Source: Furcasterigmium furcatum (Eukaryota > Ascomycota > Sordariomycetes > Glomerellales > Plectosphaerellaceae). Taken from it: a stretch of DNA of 64,000 nucleotides. This document shows positions 21,363-32,715 of this stretch, one piece after another (position 1 is the stretch's first letter; the number at the start of each line of letters is the position of its first letter). The notes under the pieces are model-generated. The model saw nothing but the letters and a program-made list of their open reading frames with translations. It did not search any database and was not told where the DNA came from. Made by a program: the position numbers and the translations under genes. Where the stretch lies: the NCBI GenBank assembly GCA_001599815.1, contig BCIA01000002.1, forward strand, positions 186,001 through 250,000, given 5' to 3'.

Positions 21363-22601
21363 CTACCAACCCAATATACCATCCAACTCATCAAGACAAT
21401 CCTCATACCTATTTTCGTTGTGATCCGGGCTCTCAGCATCTTGTGCCGTGCCGAATATCGCCCCAAAATCCGAATAAACGTCATCCACGTCATCCTCGTC
21501 AGCAGAGCCATAGCGGCCATTATCCTCGGGAAACGCCGTCTCTTCGTCGTCGCCAACCTCGTCCAGCCTACCATCGGCAGGTCCAAGGATGGGCGAGCGT
21601 GCAGGCCTAAGCAGTGGTGACTTGGATAGTCTCCGCGCCGCAGCTGCGCTCATGCTGAGGCCGCATGCAAGTGAAGCTGGAGACGACACTGCCGCATGGC
21701 TGGCCACGTGTGAGAGACCCGAGGGAGAGGCCTCGCCCGGCTTCGATCGGATCATCCAGACCCTGGAGGAAGTCTGCCTGTTGTCCGGGTGCGCCGTCAC
21801 AGTCCAGAACCGACCGCTCGTCGAGCTCTGCTGCTGGCCCCGCTGCAACATGCTCCGGTGGGCAGCAGCCGACAGCAGGATTCCCTCGCTCTCATGTAAC
21901 CGCTCCTGCACGTGCGTGCGGGTGCAGTTCAGGAGCGCCGCTCGGCGGATCAGCGACCCCTGCGAACTCGGACACCGCCGGCCTGCGCTGGCGGAGGCCG
22001 CCAGCTTCATGAAGCGCTTGTCGCCCGCGGCGACGGCCTCTCGGTTGATGATATGCGTCGCCGGCAGGGAGAACGGCTGCGAAAGCCGGCTTGTGATGAG
22101 TTCGTGTCGAAGCCGGCGCTTCTTGCAGCTCAGCCCGGCCGTTCTGGGGCCATCCACGTCGTGCCTGGCGCGGAAACGTTTCGCCGCTCGAGGCCACGGA
22201 ATGCGTTCAACGGGCCCGAAGACAAAGTCGGTGGTTCTGGGTTCCACTTCAAAAGTGAAGATTTCGTCGAAGGCATCTTGCTGCTCATCGGAAGGCTGCT
22301 CCAACGACTGTGAGTGCGGAGGCGATGGCAGCTGTGCAGGCAGCCTTGGCCGCTGTAGGTGACAGTCGTCGAGGGAGAATCCAGGCCAGCCACTGGTGGC
22401 AGAATACGCAGCACCGACATCGTCGAAGTTGCTCAACGGATCTGACATGTCTATTTGCGAGGCCAGACCATGAGGTGACGGGAGTCCAGGTTGGAGAGCC
22501 AACACTGAGCTACTGTCCGCTCGTAGGACGTCGTGCTTCGAGGCGAATGGCACGGGTCGAATGGTGGCGCCAAGCGCAATGTCCTCAAGGCCAACCCCCA
22601 T
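21363..22601 (-). CDS. Uncharacterised fungal protein
   Basis: No named family recognised. Single open exon; 412 residues from the ATG at 22601, or 361 from the ATG at 22448 (MSDPLSNFDDVG), which looks a more natural start. A central basic block reads SCKKRRLRHELITSRLSQPFS followed by LPATHIINRE and then an Arg/Ala-rich helix with RRAALLNCTRTHVQER. I believe related blocks occur in other ascomycete hypothetical proteins, but cannot check. The C-terminal 60 residues are acidic (DEDDVDDVYSDFGAIFG) and end DELDGILGW. The basic-then-acidic layout suggests a nuclear protein. Its stop lies 78 bases past the OHCU gene on the opposite strand. Confidence 0.7.
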   Translation of the reverse strand: MGVGLEDIALGATIRPVPFASKHDVLRADSSSVLALQPGLPSPHGLASQIDMSDPLSNFDDVGAAYSATSGWPGFSLDDCHLQRPRLPAQLPSPPHSQSLEQPSDEQQDAFDEIFTFEVEPRTTDFVFGPVERIPWPRAAKRFRARHDVDGPRTAGLSCKKRRLRHELITSRLSQPFSLPATHIINREAVAAGDKRFMKLAASASAGRRCPSSQGSLIRRAALLNCTRTHVQERLHESEGILLSAAAHRSMLQRGQQQSSTSGRFWTVTAHPDNRQTSSRVWMIRSKPGEASPSGLSHVASHAAVSSPASLACGLSMSAAAARRLSKSPLLRPARSPILGPADGRLDEVGDDEETAFPEDNGRYGSADEDDVDDVYSDFGAIFGTAQDAESPDHNENRYEDCLDELDGILGW

Positions 22602-24748
22602 ATCTTTGACGAAAATGGGCTGGCAGTCGTGGAAGAGAGTCAGACGGCCGTAGGAGCCCGGGTGATATTGGTGAGGTGGACGACGGATGAGCGGGTGCAA
22701 GGAAGATCGGAACAGGGGTTGGTTCGGTTATTCTGAGGGCGTAACATCGTCTTCATACTCGGTCCATCGATGGACACAATAGTAAATAGAGTAGGGTGTG
22801 ATGAGGAATGGTGAGGTTTGGATGTCCCGGTGCCCTCCGACTCCACAGACGAGTCTGGGGCGAAAGGATGAGAGTAGTAGTGTACCTGCGCGGCGGCTGC
22901 AGAGCAGTGAGAAGAGGCGAGGGGATGCAGCCAGAGATCCCGCAGCCGCCAGGAGACTCGTACTTGAGATCTTGGTTGTGAGGGGGCTTGGTCGCGTGAC
23001 TTGAAATCGCCGCGGGAAGGTCGAGGAGAGTGAAACTGAGGTTAGGTTCTATGTCGGTTCAGTCTGGAAGAGAAACAGCTGAGGGACTCAATGAAGAGGG
23101 TGGTCCCAGGCCGCCGGTCGTGGTGATCTTCTCCTCTCGTCCCTCCTGCCCCCCCCTTAGCGCGAGCTCAGCTAGGCTAAGCGGCATCTTGGGGCGACAG
23201 GGAAGCAGCAGGCGAGAGATGGCACGGCCGGGGTCCTGTGGAACAGACGAATGAGATGCGCGGAGACCATGTTACCTCCGCATGCTCCCCAGGCTCGGCT
23301 TGGAGGAGAAATGCAAGGGAACAAAAGGGGAACTCAGGTCCTCTGGGGTAAATCCGTCGAGGCCGGGCTGGCTGCTGCAGTGGCATCGAGTGGCCAGCGA
23401 ACCAGCCAAGCATTGAAGTTCGCCGAGGCACACCTGTGCGATGGTCCGATGTGCGATGGTCCTCCATCTGTCTGTGGTACCCAGCAAGAGCATGTATGTA
23501 AACTCGCCGGTCCACCGTGAGGTGACTAGCACATGGTGCGTTGTCGGGTGTTGCAGGCGGAGGCGCTGGACATCGTATGTAATTAATGCCTAGTGCCCTG
23601 CCTGCTTGTTTCCCATGCTTTTTGGAGCCCGGGGCCAGGATCTTCTCGTTCCAGGTTGTGACTTGCGAGGTCAGCTGCTGCTGCTTACTTACCAATATAT
23701 GCAGTAGCGGACACTTGGCCTGGACGATTTAGCCAACCGTGTGGCTTTTGTTTTCTATTACTTTACGCAATGCAAGAAAATCCCGGGAGGAGGGAGAGGC
23801 TGGCAGGCATTTCATTTGCGGGGTGAGCGCCCAGCCAGGGAACCGGCCAAGCCAGGGGCGGTAGGTCACCGAGCGAGCCCAAAGGGCATGCCGTGAAAAG
23901 GAGAGCGAGCTGCCTGTTCCGTAGCGTGCGAGTAGGGCACCCGCCAAGCAACCGAGACACCTCAGAGTTGCTTTTGCAAAGGAGGTGTGAGTGGTCCCAT
24001 GATGCCGGGTCAGCCACTGTTGGCCATGGTCGAGCCGCCTTGGGCGGGTTGATTCGCCCCCGGTGCTGTCCAGCATGCGAAAATGTCTCTGGGGCGACTC
24101 GGAGGTATAATAAGGTCGCATGCTGTCGCTAGCACCACATGTAACGAGGACTGCATGAGGTGAGGTGCCGGGAGAGCGGGGGAGAAGATGTCCAGCGTGA
24201 CCAAACCGACTTTTCACGTCGATGGCAAGCAACCTGATCCCTGGAACGGGCTCAGGTGTCGGCGTCGCACACGGAATTGTCCCGGAGCAGACGGGGATGG
24301 CTGTGTCGCTAGTCCGAGCACATGCCAAGAGATGTTCTGTCGAGCCGCGTTGCAAGACATCGAGGACAACATTGGAAATGTCGGATATGATGTTGATGTT
24401 GTGCAGTTGACAGGAGGAGCGATTTCTTGGGGTGAGGTCGACTCTGGCATGGCGTCCGTCCACAGCGGGGGTCAGATCCACCATCCACGGGGGCGGTCCA
24501 CTGTGACCCCCCCTCTGTTCAAGGCCCGTCCCGCAACAGAAAGTTCCATCCATTCGCTCAGTCGTCTTGCATCATCGTCGGAGCATTGGTCGAGCTGCCA
24601 CCTGCCGTCACCCTGGCCCTTGCAAGACACTCCATCACGCCATCACGACCTCCCGACCGGCCGGTGCAGAGTCAAGCAACGTCAACTAACCTCTGCTGCG
24701 AGCAGTCACCAGCAGGTTTTTCCCCTCCCACCCCGGAGGGACGGCAAG
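22602..24748. other. Long divergent intergenic region, 2.1 kb
   Basis: Between the uncharacterised minus gene and the DUF4604 gene. One long minus-strand open frame (23729-24553) crosses it but has no recognisable domain and no fungal codon bias. A tandem doublet GATGTGCGATGGTCC lies around 23437-23465. I see no supportable gene. Confidence 0.45.
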
Positions 24749-25267
24749 ATGCCGTCTCCAAAGATGAACCCCAAATCCCTCTCCTACAGCTCCGACCTCC
24801 CACCCTTCCTCCGCGCCCTCCACGCTCAGACCGGCGGAGGGAGCTCATCCAACGGCGGCCCGGACCCCATCCTGGCCGGGCGTCGACGCGCGGCGAAGAA
24901 GCGCTCCGCGTCGGAGGAGGCAGAGGACCAGCCCCTGATCGTGGACGAGCACGGCAACACCGTGGAACTAGACGACCAACCCAGCCCCGGTGCGGACGCG
25001 AAACCCCACGGCGAAGGGCAAGACTCGGAGAGTGCGCTGCCATCTGCCGACCAAGAATCCGGCGGGAAAGAGAAGCTCGCGAGCATCGGCGCAGGAAGAA
25101 AACGCAAGGTGGGACGTGTGGTGGGTGGCAGCGAACCCGACGACCCGAATATCACAGCCAAAAAGGAGCCAGCACCGAGCAAAGAGGGTCAGAGCAAACC
25201 AGCAAAAGAGAAGAGCAAACCGAAGAAGACGGCCAAGAAAATCAAGCTCAGTTTTGATGCCGATTGA
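24749..25267 (+). CDS. DUF4604 domain protein
   Basis: Small basic protein, 172 residues, single exon. The N-terminal block MNPKSLSYSSDLPPFLRALHAQ is the DUF4604 signature (a Leu-Ser-Tyr then Leu-Pro-Pro-Phe-Leu pattern). The rest is low-complexity: RRRAAKKRSASEEAE, then QPLIVDEHGNTVEL, then a Lys/Pro/Glu-rich tail ending KKIKLSFDAD. Either ATG 24749 or ATG 24764 could start it, and the longer is given. Function is unknown; the basic composition suggests a nuclear or nucleolar location. It is convergent with the Cox4 gene 359 bp away. Confidence 0.85.
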   Translation: MPSPKMNPKSLSYSSDLPPFLRALHAQTGGGSSSNGGPDPILAGRRRAAKKRSASEEAEDQPLIVDEHGNTVELDDQPSPGADAKPHGEGQDSESALPSADQESGGKEKLASIGAGRKRKVGRVVGGSEPDDPNITAKKEPAPSKEGQSKPAKEKSKPKKTAKKIKLSFDAD

Positions 25268-25625
25268 GACGTGGAAGGCAGCTTGCGAGTTGCTTCGCGC
25301 CACCCTGCAACGACAGACGATACAACACGAGCCATTGATTAGACGCCCGTGACTGGATTGCATGTTCAGTCACGTTGCTCCAGCATCACCAGGCTGGAGA
25401 TGCCCGGCCTCACATCCACGCGGAACTGGTCAAAACGCAAAACGCAGGGCACATGGGACATGGGACAATAGACAAAATGAACTTCTGTACAGCCGATTGT
25501 CGAGGTATTCTACACATCACGGCACTCTCCCGCCCGGCATCGCTCGCTCACGCCATCCGGCACACCCGATACCGATATCAATGAATCACCCAGCGCATCT
25601 ATCGGACCCCCATCGGGACAGCGGT
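25268..25625. other. Convergent 3' flanks (DUF4604 / Cox4)
   Basis: 358 bases of 3' flanking sequence of two convergent genes. No gene or repeat seen. Confidence 0.5.
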
Positions 25626-26587
25626 TTACGTGTAGCGGTACTCGGGCTTGACGTAATCGGCGAAGGTCTTGGGCTCCTCGTAGCCGTGGTGGTCGTGACC
25701 GTGGTGGTCGTCCGCGGCACCGACGTAGTCCATCTTGTAGACGCTGCCACACTCGGGGCAGCGCTCGATGGCGCGGTCCTTGGAGATCTGGGGACGCAGA
25801 AATTAGTCAATTGAGTTCGAGGGGCCGTTCAAGAGCGAGGGGAGACGTACGGTCAGCCAGATGGTGACGTGGGAGTCGGCGGGCGATCCGGTGCAGCCGA
25901 CGTACTGCTCCTCGCCGGCGGAGCGGACGGAGATGGGGTTCTCCATGGTGCCTGTAGACATGTCAACGACCATGGCCCTTGCCCTCGGGGACCAGCACCT
26001 CAATCTTACCCTTGCGCGAGGCGTCCAGGGGGCGCATGTCGAAGATATCGACGCCCTCCATCTTGCCGAGAATCTCGAGACGCTCGAGACCGGTGGCCTG
26101 CTCGAGGTCGGTAGGGACGGTTCCGGGGGCGGCACCGGGGCCACGAAGGTCGTCCTCAGACTGGATCTCTGCGCAATTGACCTTGTATTAGCATTCAATG
26201 TGCCTTTCCGACGTCGTTCCACTCGTCCGCCCGTGCATGGACGCCCAATGGCTGGCCAATGCTTTTCCTTCCTCCGCGGCAGCTTCGATATCCTGGATCC
26301 GATCGAAATGGGGGGCCTTACCGGTGAAGGTCTTGTAGGGCTTGACGGTCTTGGACTCGGACGCGGCAGGGGTCTTGGCAGCTTCGACTACGACACGGAT
26401 TGATCGGTTAGCACAGCTCGCTCCCGGGCAGCTAGCTTCGGCCAAAAAACATGGCACCACCCGCGCCCTCGATTGTCAATCAATTGGGGCACGTACGGCG
26501 GACGAAAGAGGTCGTGAAGGCGCGCCTGGCCATAGGGGAGACGACCGCCCGGCGGGCGACGGAGACGGCGGAGCGCTGCAGGAACAT
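25626..26587 (-). CDS. cox4: Cytochrome c oxidase zinc-binding subunit (yeast Cox4 / mammalian COX5B)
   Basis: Nuclear-encoded structural subunit of respiratory complex IV at the mitochondrial inner membrane. Five exons: 26587-26497, 26387-26322, 26168-26010, 25951-25851 and 25787-25626, 192 residues. The N-terminus MFLQRSAVSVARRAVVSPMARR is an Arg-rich presequence without acidic residues. The mature part has QATGLERLEILGKMEGVDIFDM and SVRSAGEEQYVGCTGSPADSHVTIW. The zinc ligands are visible as C-x7-H (GCTGSPADSH) and C-x2-C (RCPECGS). It ends KTFADYVKPEYRYT, after a His-rich DDHHGHDHHGYEE insertion. The whole gene is cut by four small introns, so no frame shows it intact. Confidence 0.95.
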
Positions 26588-27328
26588 GGCGGGCGGCAAT
26601 GGGTGGTGGTGTTGTTTGGGTTGGATGACGATTCAGAGAACGGGTGAAGAGGGATTTGTCGATGGTCTGATTTGATGGTTTGATCTTGCGGCTGTCTCTC
26701 GGCCCGGGAATTGAGTAGGTAAGCCGTTTTTGGCGCTAGTATTCTTTCGGAACGCTAAGCAGAAGTTGGGTCACGTGATGCATCCTCAAGAGCTTGACTT
26801 CAGTGAATGCGGTGTCCGTGGAATGTCGACGATGTACCCTTGTCAAATGGCGGCATGGCCTGAACTGTGCTGTTCTTCCGTTCTCGATTCATCCAGAAGG
26901 CCCCAAATCATGAGGGCCTCGCGAGAATCGCCCAGACTCCCCGGTCAGAGCCCGCTACAAGACGTCGTGGACCACCGTCCAGCGATTCCGAGGCAGAGGC
27001 ACGAGGTTTCATGATAGTACAATGGATTCTACTCTACAAGGTGCAAGACTAGCGACTAGCTCTATACTCTTAGAAGGGACCCTTCCAACTCTGTTATTAC
27101 TTCCGAGAAGTACGGTCGGCTCGCACAAGACCGGCGGATCATACGATCTCGTCCACACCTCCAACCTCCTCCCATCCAGACATTTGAACAGTTTCAGCTG
27201 AATCTCCAAGTCCTTCACACAAAACCACTCTTCAAACCAGCGAATTCAACTTTGCCACCAGCACTGCCAGGCTCGCATTGGCCCACGGGGCCGTTTTGCC
27301 GCCTTTCTTGTCCGCGGCTCGGTCAGCC
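26588..27328. other. Intergenic, Cox4 promoter
   Basis: 741 bases between two minus-strand genes: the Cox4 promoter and the 3' UTR of the 539-aa gene. No CDS or structured RNA seen. Confidence 0.45.
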
Positions 27329-28948
27329 TCAATCGGAGACGAAGAGCTTTTCGTCTTCCTCGTCGTCGACGACAAGGGAGTCGATGTGACCCTCCACGCC
27401 GGTAAGTTCGGCATCAACGCCGGTCTCAGCTCCGGTAGCTTGTTCTTCGACGGCAGCATCCTCGTCATCCTCCTGCTGCTGCCCTCGGACAGGGGAAGCC
27501 GCACAAGATTCGGCCTCGGCAGCGGAGCCGCTCTCCGCGCCCTTCGTCTTCTTCTTCGAACGCGATGTATGCTTGCGAGGCTTTCCGGTCTGGTTGAACA
27601 TGTGTTCAATGTTATTCAGCTTCGCTCCGCGCAGGACTGCCTGACGGAAGATCTCGTCCCTGGGGAACTCCCTGTCAGAAGCGGGCCAGTCGATCCTGGA
27701 AAAGCAGGAGCAGATGTTTTTGTCCTTGCTTTTGTAGTTCTTGTTGTCGGGATCGTGGTGCCTGTGCTTGTGGCAGACGACGGAGATGCGCCAGCGAAGG
27801 AAGTCGAGGGGCGACATGCAGAGGCCAATCTCCTTGTTACGGTCGCGAATGGCCAAGAGCTGACGAAGGTTGAGGCTGATGGAGTACAGCAGCCATCTCT
27901 TGCACAGACCCTCCTCGGGAAGCTGCTTGGGCGAGACGATCTGGTTGGGGTGGATGGTGTAGCCATCTTCGAAGTATCGCTTGATCGCTCTGATCTGCCT
28001 GACTGCATTGTTGTTATACTCGACCTCCCTCTTGGCTGTTCTTCTCATTCCCTCAGGGGCGGTGTTGCTCAAGTTCGCAAGATTAGCCTTGGCAACCTGG
28101 AGCTTCGAGATAAAGCGATCGAGGTCAAACTCAGGGCTATTCAGGGACAGCCACTCGGGGTTCCAGTTGGGGTCATCTTCCGACATGAGGGCGATCTGAG
28201 TGTCGCGCATGACTGGGGTAGGCCTGACGAAAGTGCCGACTGTCGACATGAGCTTGCCCTCACAGAGAGGAGTCTCACGGCGAAGCGCTTCCTCTAGAGT
28301 GTACGTGGCGTCATAAACACCCTTGTTGACATCCAGGGCCGTGGCATTGCCTGCGATGGTGATGTTAAGACCACGAAGGACAGCGCGCTCATGCTCAAGT
28401 TGAACCTTGAGCTTCTCGAGGACGTTCTGAGCATCGTACAGATCGTTGACCGCCTTTTCCTGGGTCGACATGAGGTCGTACGGCTTGTTGATCTGCATGA
28501 GGTCCTTGCCCGAGAAGAGCCACTCCTGGACATCAGCGGTGAACTCAAGGGCAGACATCTGCTGCTCCGAATCCTGAATCTTTCCCTCGAGAGACGTGAT
28601 GGCATCCTTCACGGCCTTGAATGAGCGCATGTCCTTGTTGTCGAGATCCTCCTCTTCACCATCAGAGTCGAGGACGGCATCATGGTGATCAGCTGGATTG
28701 ACTTCCTCATCGTCAACAACTCCGCCGTGGGAGTTGTCATCCTGGGGTTCCTCTCCGAGGGAGGCGCGATGATTGATTCCTTCTGGCTTCAGCTCCTGCT
28801 GGCCGCTCATGATTGCGCGCCGCTTGGAGGGCCCGCTCATCTTACGGCCTTCGTCGCAGTGGGAAGGTCCATCAGGGGAGGCAGGACGCTTCTTGCGGCC
28901 TTGTTGGTCGGAGCCCATATGGGGCTCTTTGGGCCTCTGAGGCGCCAT
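27329..28948 (-). CDS. Uncharacterised 539-residue protein with central coiled coil
   Basis: No family recognised. Single exon from the ATG at 28948 (MAPQRPKEPHMG). Residues 1-90 are charged and low-complexity with short basic clusters (GRKKRP, PSKRR). Residues 100-200 include an acidic stretch (DSDGEEEDLDNKD) and a helical segment with heptads (YDAQNVLEKLKVQLEHERAVL). A folded-looking core at about 250-450 has WNPEWLSLNSPEFDLDRFISKL, CKRWLLYSISLNLRQLL, and a Cys/His cluster VCHKHRHHDP then NICSCFSRIDWPASDREFPRDEIF. The tail is basic then acidic (SRSKKKTKG; VVDDEEDEKLFVSD). Third codon positions are less C-biased than in neighbouring housekeeping genes. A nuclear location is plausible from composition only. 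Confidence 0.75.
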   Translation of the reverse strand: MAPQRPKEPHMGSDQQGRKKRPASPDGPSHCDEGRKMSGPSKRRAIMSGQQELKPEGINHRASLGEEPQDDNSHGGVVDDEEVNPADHHDAVLDSDGEEEDLDNKDMRSFKAVKDAITSLEGKIQDSEQQMSALEFTADVQEWLFSGKDLMQINKPYDLMSTQEKAVNDLYDAQNVLEKLKVQLEHERAVLRGLNITIAGNATALDVNKGVYDATYTLEEALRRETPLCEGKLMSTVGTFVRPTPVMRDTQIALMSEDDPNWNPEWLSLNSPEFDLDRFISKLQVAKANLANLSNTAPEGMRRTAKREVEYNNNAVRQIRAIKRYFEDGYTIHPNQIVSPKQLPEEGLCKRWLLYSISLNLRQLLAIRDRNKEIGLCMSPLDFLRWRISVVCHKHRHHDPDNKNYKSKDKNICSCFSRIDWPASDREFPRDEIFRQAVLRGAKLNNIEHMFNQTGKPRKHTSRSKKKTKGAESGSAAEAESCAASPVRGQQQEDDEDAAVEEQATGAETGVDAELTGVEGHIDSLVVDDEEDEKLFVSD

Positions 28949-30624
28949 GGCTGTGGTGGATGCTGTTGCGTACAACGTGAGGACAGAGAACTAAGAGTTG
29001 CCGTGTGATTGCGGCTTTGTCGAAACAAGGGGAAACAGAAGCCGCTGAAGCTCTACAAGCTAGTGAATGTGGTGATTCCTTGAAGCTGCATGTTAGTGAA
29101 TCTATAGAGCTGAGAGGCAGGACACAACGTACCAAGAGCAGACCCGTCTTCTTTCTTCTTGCGCAGCCACCAACCTCTAGCGAGTTGGATACAGGCAAAA
29201 CTGCAATCTCCTGAAAGTATTTTCTTGCAGGAGTCGACTGAAGTTGACTGAGATGAGAAAAAACATGTGTCAGCTGGCAGGGACACTGGATGAGTCTCAA
29301 AAGTTGAGATTTGCCGGTCGGGGGTTGAGGAAACACTCAATGGAGTTGAAGGTACACAACACCCAAAACCGCAGCGCATTCCTCGCGATGTGAGAGAAAG
29401 CAATCTGGTCCTTTCTGAGAAAGAAAAACAAACATGAAAGACTCACAGGATGCTGGCGATGTGATGCAATGGCCCAGGAGACAGTGACTCGGTCGGAGGG
29501 GCGCGTACACAAGATGCGGCGCGCCGAAGGCTGACGACAGTTAGCGGGCACGATGCAAGGAGGCATGAGAAGATGAGAAAAGAGAAAGCATACTGAATGA
29601 AGTTTCTTTTCTCTCCTTCAAGGAGGACACAAGAAAGTCTCACGCGATGCGAATGGCGGTTCTGGACGTTGTTCTGCGAGAACGGGTGGAGGGTAGAGAC
29701 GGGAGGGTTTTGGTGCAGCTCTGCCTCAGCCGAAAACTTTGACTTGGCTCGAGCCCTACCTCCTGGATAGCAGGAACTCGTTCTTTCCTTGTTTTTTCCT
29801 TGAAGCGTCCAGTGGCCTCTGTAGTGTGCCCGGCGCCATAGCGGTTCACGCCGCCTGTGGGTTTAGCGAGTGGGTGATGCCGTCCAGGGGGCCACAGGCG
29901 GCTTCTTTGCTAGAGCAATTAGCCCTGCAGCAAACCCGAGCAACTCCCGGATATCTAAGGCAAGTACGGGCAGGGCTGTTGATCAATTTGGATGAGTTTG
30001 GACGGACCAGGGTCTTTCCAAGATGGGCCCTTTCACTGGCATTCATGTTGACAGAGACAGAAAGAGATTGAAGGCACCTCCGTTTGGACCCGACAAGAGA
30101 TGGGGTGACAACAAGCAGAGCAAAGATGCATCTAATTATGTCTAAGACTTCCTCAAGACCACCAAAGCACCCTGTGACATCTTCGCAGATGTAGACATCA
30201 TGCCGCCGAGTATGCTATCTTACTCTCCTGATTCTGGACCAACAGAGGGGACAGGGGATATCGGACGGGACCAAGGCAATGAAAGTGTAAATGGCACACG
30301 GCAAGTACCTGTTACACTTATTCAGCCGTGAAATACTGCCTCAGTTCTGACTCTTGCACCTTCACTCGGCAGGGCTGATATGGTGCATGTATAATGTCTC
30401 CGCCGTTTCGGCCGACTTTTATGACCTCGAGAGACATCAAGACCCAAAGATACTTATTCCCCCAGCCTTACGAAGACTAGGTAGGTAGCAAGTAAGCCGA
30501 TCAGATCATAGCCCCGTTGTCCCGGCTCGCCGTGGTGCTTTGCAATTTGAGCGTGCATGTACTACAACCTGACATTGGTACCGTATCGTCGCTTTTTGGG
30601 ACAAGCCTCGGGGCTCAAAGTTGC

Positions 30625-30650
30625 TTCTGCAGGTTCTGCAGGTTCTGCAG
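30625..30650 (+). repeat. 9-bp tandem repeat, 2.9 copies
   Basis: TTCTGCAGG repeated at 30625, 30634 and (partial) 30643, inside non-coding DNA. Too short to assign any role. Confidence 0.7.
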
Positions 30651-31115
30651 CTCTGCTAATGCTGGACTACCTAAGCTATAAACTGCGAAGCAAGCTCGCC
30701 ATCCGTTGCCAATTTCTCGGCGGACACGGCCGGTTGAAATCATACATAAGGTGCAAGCTGGTCAGGGCAAGGATCGACATCATCGACCCCTGCTCCGGCC
30801 GTATGTTCCCCTGCAACCGATCCCACTTTTGCCGAGCGCCCCTGCATCTGCGGAGCGCGAAGGTATCGGGGGAGACGGAAGGGATCACACTTTGATCATA
30901 TGTTGCTGCGAGCCCGCGAAGGCCCCTGTCATGTCCAAGAGTTGTATTGCATGTCCTCGAACCATCTTGGCTGACCAGTTCGGCAGGTCGCCCTGCTCGA
31001 CTTGCCGGAAGACAAGCGGCGGACCCTTGACCGTTGCACTCCTGCGTGCGAGGTAATTTGGACTCCTGCTCTGGATGGATCTTCATCCAAACCAGCGCGC
31101 GCCGCGTGGCTCCCG

Positions 31116-31124
31116 CATATAAGA
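31116..31124 (+). promoter_or_regulatory. TATA-like box of the FAD oxidoreductase gene
   Basis: CATATAAGA lies about 105 bases before the ATG at 31226, a usual distance for a fungal TATA box, and the sequence around it is GC-rich. Inferred from position. Confidence 0.45.
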
Positions 31125-31225
31125 ACAGCCATGCCGCGGCGCAGTCCTGATTGTGTCCCTCAACCCACATCCGTCTCTCTGTTTTGGGTATCCCTTGCCT
31201 CCGTCCAACCCCATCCTCTTACAAC

Positions 31226-32715
31226 ATGCTTCGTCTCTCACTGCGGGCTCTGGGCCTGGTCGGTGCCTCTGCGGCCAGCGTCTCTGCCTTTGATGTGATC
31301 GCCAAGGATGTCGTTGTTGTTGGCGGCGGTGCCTCGGGTGCCTATGCTGCGTTCCGACTTCGGGAGGACTATGGCAAGGATGTTGCGCTGATCGAGAAGG
31401 AGGGCGCTCTGGTACATATCAGCATACTACACATCTTGCTCCTGGACTGACTCTGAGGACATGCAGGGCGGACATGTCGACTCGTGGACCGACCCCGAGT
31501 CTGGCAGTACGTATGACACGGGGGTCGTGACCTTCATCGACTCGGGCAACGCCACCTCCTTCATGGAGCGCCTGGGCCTTGACCTCGGCGTGATGCCTCG
31601 CGCGGCCGTCACCCAGGAGTACTTCGACTTCGAGACTGGCGACGAGGTTGCCTTCCAGCCGCAGCCGTTCCCCGCGCAGCTGGCGGTGCTAGACAAGTTC
31701 CGCGTGCAGGCCGAGAAGTTCGAGCCCATCATCCAGGCGCCCGGCTACTTCAACTTCCCCGAGCCCGAGGACATCCCGGAGGAGCTGCTCATGCCCTTCG
31801 GCGACTGGATTACCAAGTACGAGCTCCAGGACGCCATGCCCTTCATTTACTCCAGCACGGGCCTGGGCCTCGGCAACATGACCAACGAGATCACGCTCTT
31901 CGCGCTCCAGGCCTTCGGCGCCTCCATGGCACGCTCGACGCTCGGCCTCCAAGGCTCGTTCGTTCCGGCCAGCCTGCGCAACCAGGACATCTACGACGCC
32001 ATCGCCGACGTGCTCGGGGACGATGTCTTCTACAAGACGGCGGTCATTGACTCGCGGCGCACCGACGACGGCGTCTCGGTGCTCGTCAAGAACAGCGAGA
32101 CTGACAAGGTGACCGAGATCAAGGCCAAGCGCCTCCTCATCTCGATCCCGCCCACCAAGACGAACACGGCCGTCTTCGACCTCGACGACGACGAGGCGGA
32201 CGTCCTCGGCAAGATCGAGTTCAACAACCTGTACACGGGCCTCATCGACAACGAGAACCTCGCCGCCAACTGGTCCTACTTCAACATGCCCGCCGGCTCA
32301 GCGCCCGCCAACTACTTCGTGCTCCCCGAGGCGCCCTTCACGGCGCGCATCGACGCCATGGGTGACGGCACCTTCTTCCGCGTGACCATCATCGGCGACG
32401 GGCACACCAACACCTGCGACGCCAAGCAGCTCGTGCAGCGCGACGTCGACAGGCTCATCGAGGCGGGCGGGCGCCATCGAGCCGGCGGCCGACGGCGACA
32501 ACGCGGTCTCGTGGGTGGACTTTTCCGCCCACGGGCCCATGCACGCGCGCGTCTCGGCCGAGGAGGTCAGGGGCGGCTTCTTCCAGCGGTTCAACGCGCT
32601 CCAGGGCCAGCGGTCGACGTGGTGGACGGGCGGCGCGTGGGCGGTCAACTTTCAAACGCACTTGTGGGAGTACGACGACATGATCATCCCGCTGATGCTG
32701 GAGGGCCTGGAGTGA
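31226..32715 (+). pseudogene. Secreted FAD-dependent oxidoreductase (amine-oxidase-like), frameshifted
   Basis: Flavin-containing amine oxidase-like protein. Exon 1 is 31226-31411; exon 2 starts at 31467 and runs to 32715. The N-terminus MLRLSLRALGLVGASAASVSA is a signal peptide, followed by the FAD dinucleotide-binding VVVVGGGASGAYAAFRL and, across the intron, GGHVDSW. The frame is intact to about residue 395, then shifts. Around 32463-32474 (GGCGGGCGGGCGCC) one extra G moves the frame. Downstream, another frame gives the expected C-terminus: IEPAADGDNAVSWVDFSAHG, then the STWWTGGAWAVNFQTHLWEYDD block, ending LEGLE. Restoring one base would give 477 residues. Either a real one-base mutation or a sequencing error in a G/C run. 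Substrate unknown. Confidence 0.82.

Larger units (their letters stand above)
28949..31225. other. Long intergenic region, 2.3 kb
   Basis: Divergent region between the 539-aa gene and the FAD oxidoreductase. Short frames occur on both strands but none has domains or bias. It includes a 9-bp tandem (TTCTGCAGG, 2.9 copies, 30625-30650) and a TATA-like element at 31116. Confidence 0.5.

Noticed and set aside
23729..24553. Long minus-strand open frame (274 codons)
   Set aside because: No domain, odd composition, no fungal C-ending codon bias; probably a chance open frame in GC-rich DNA.
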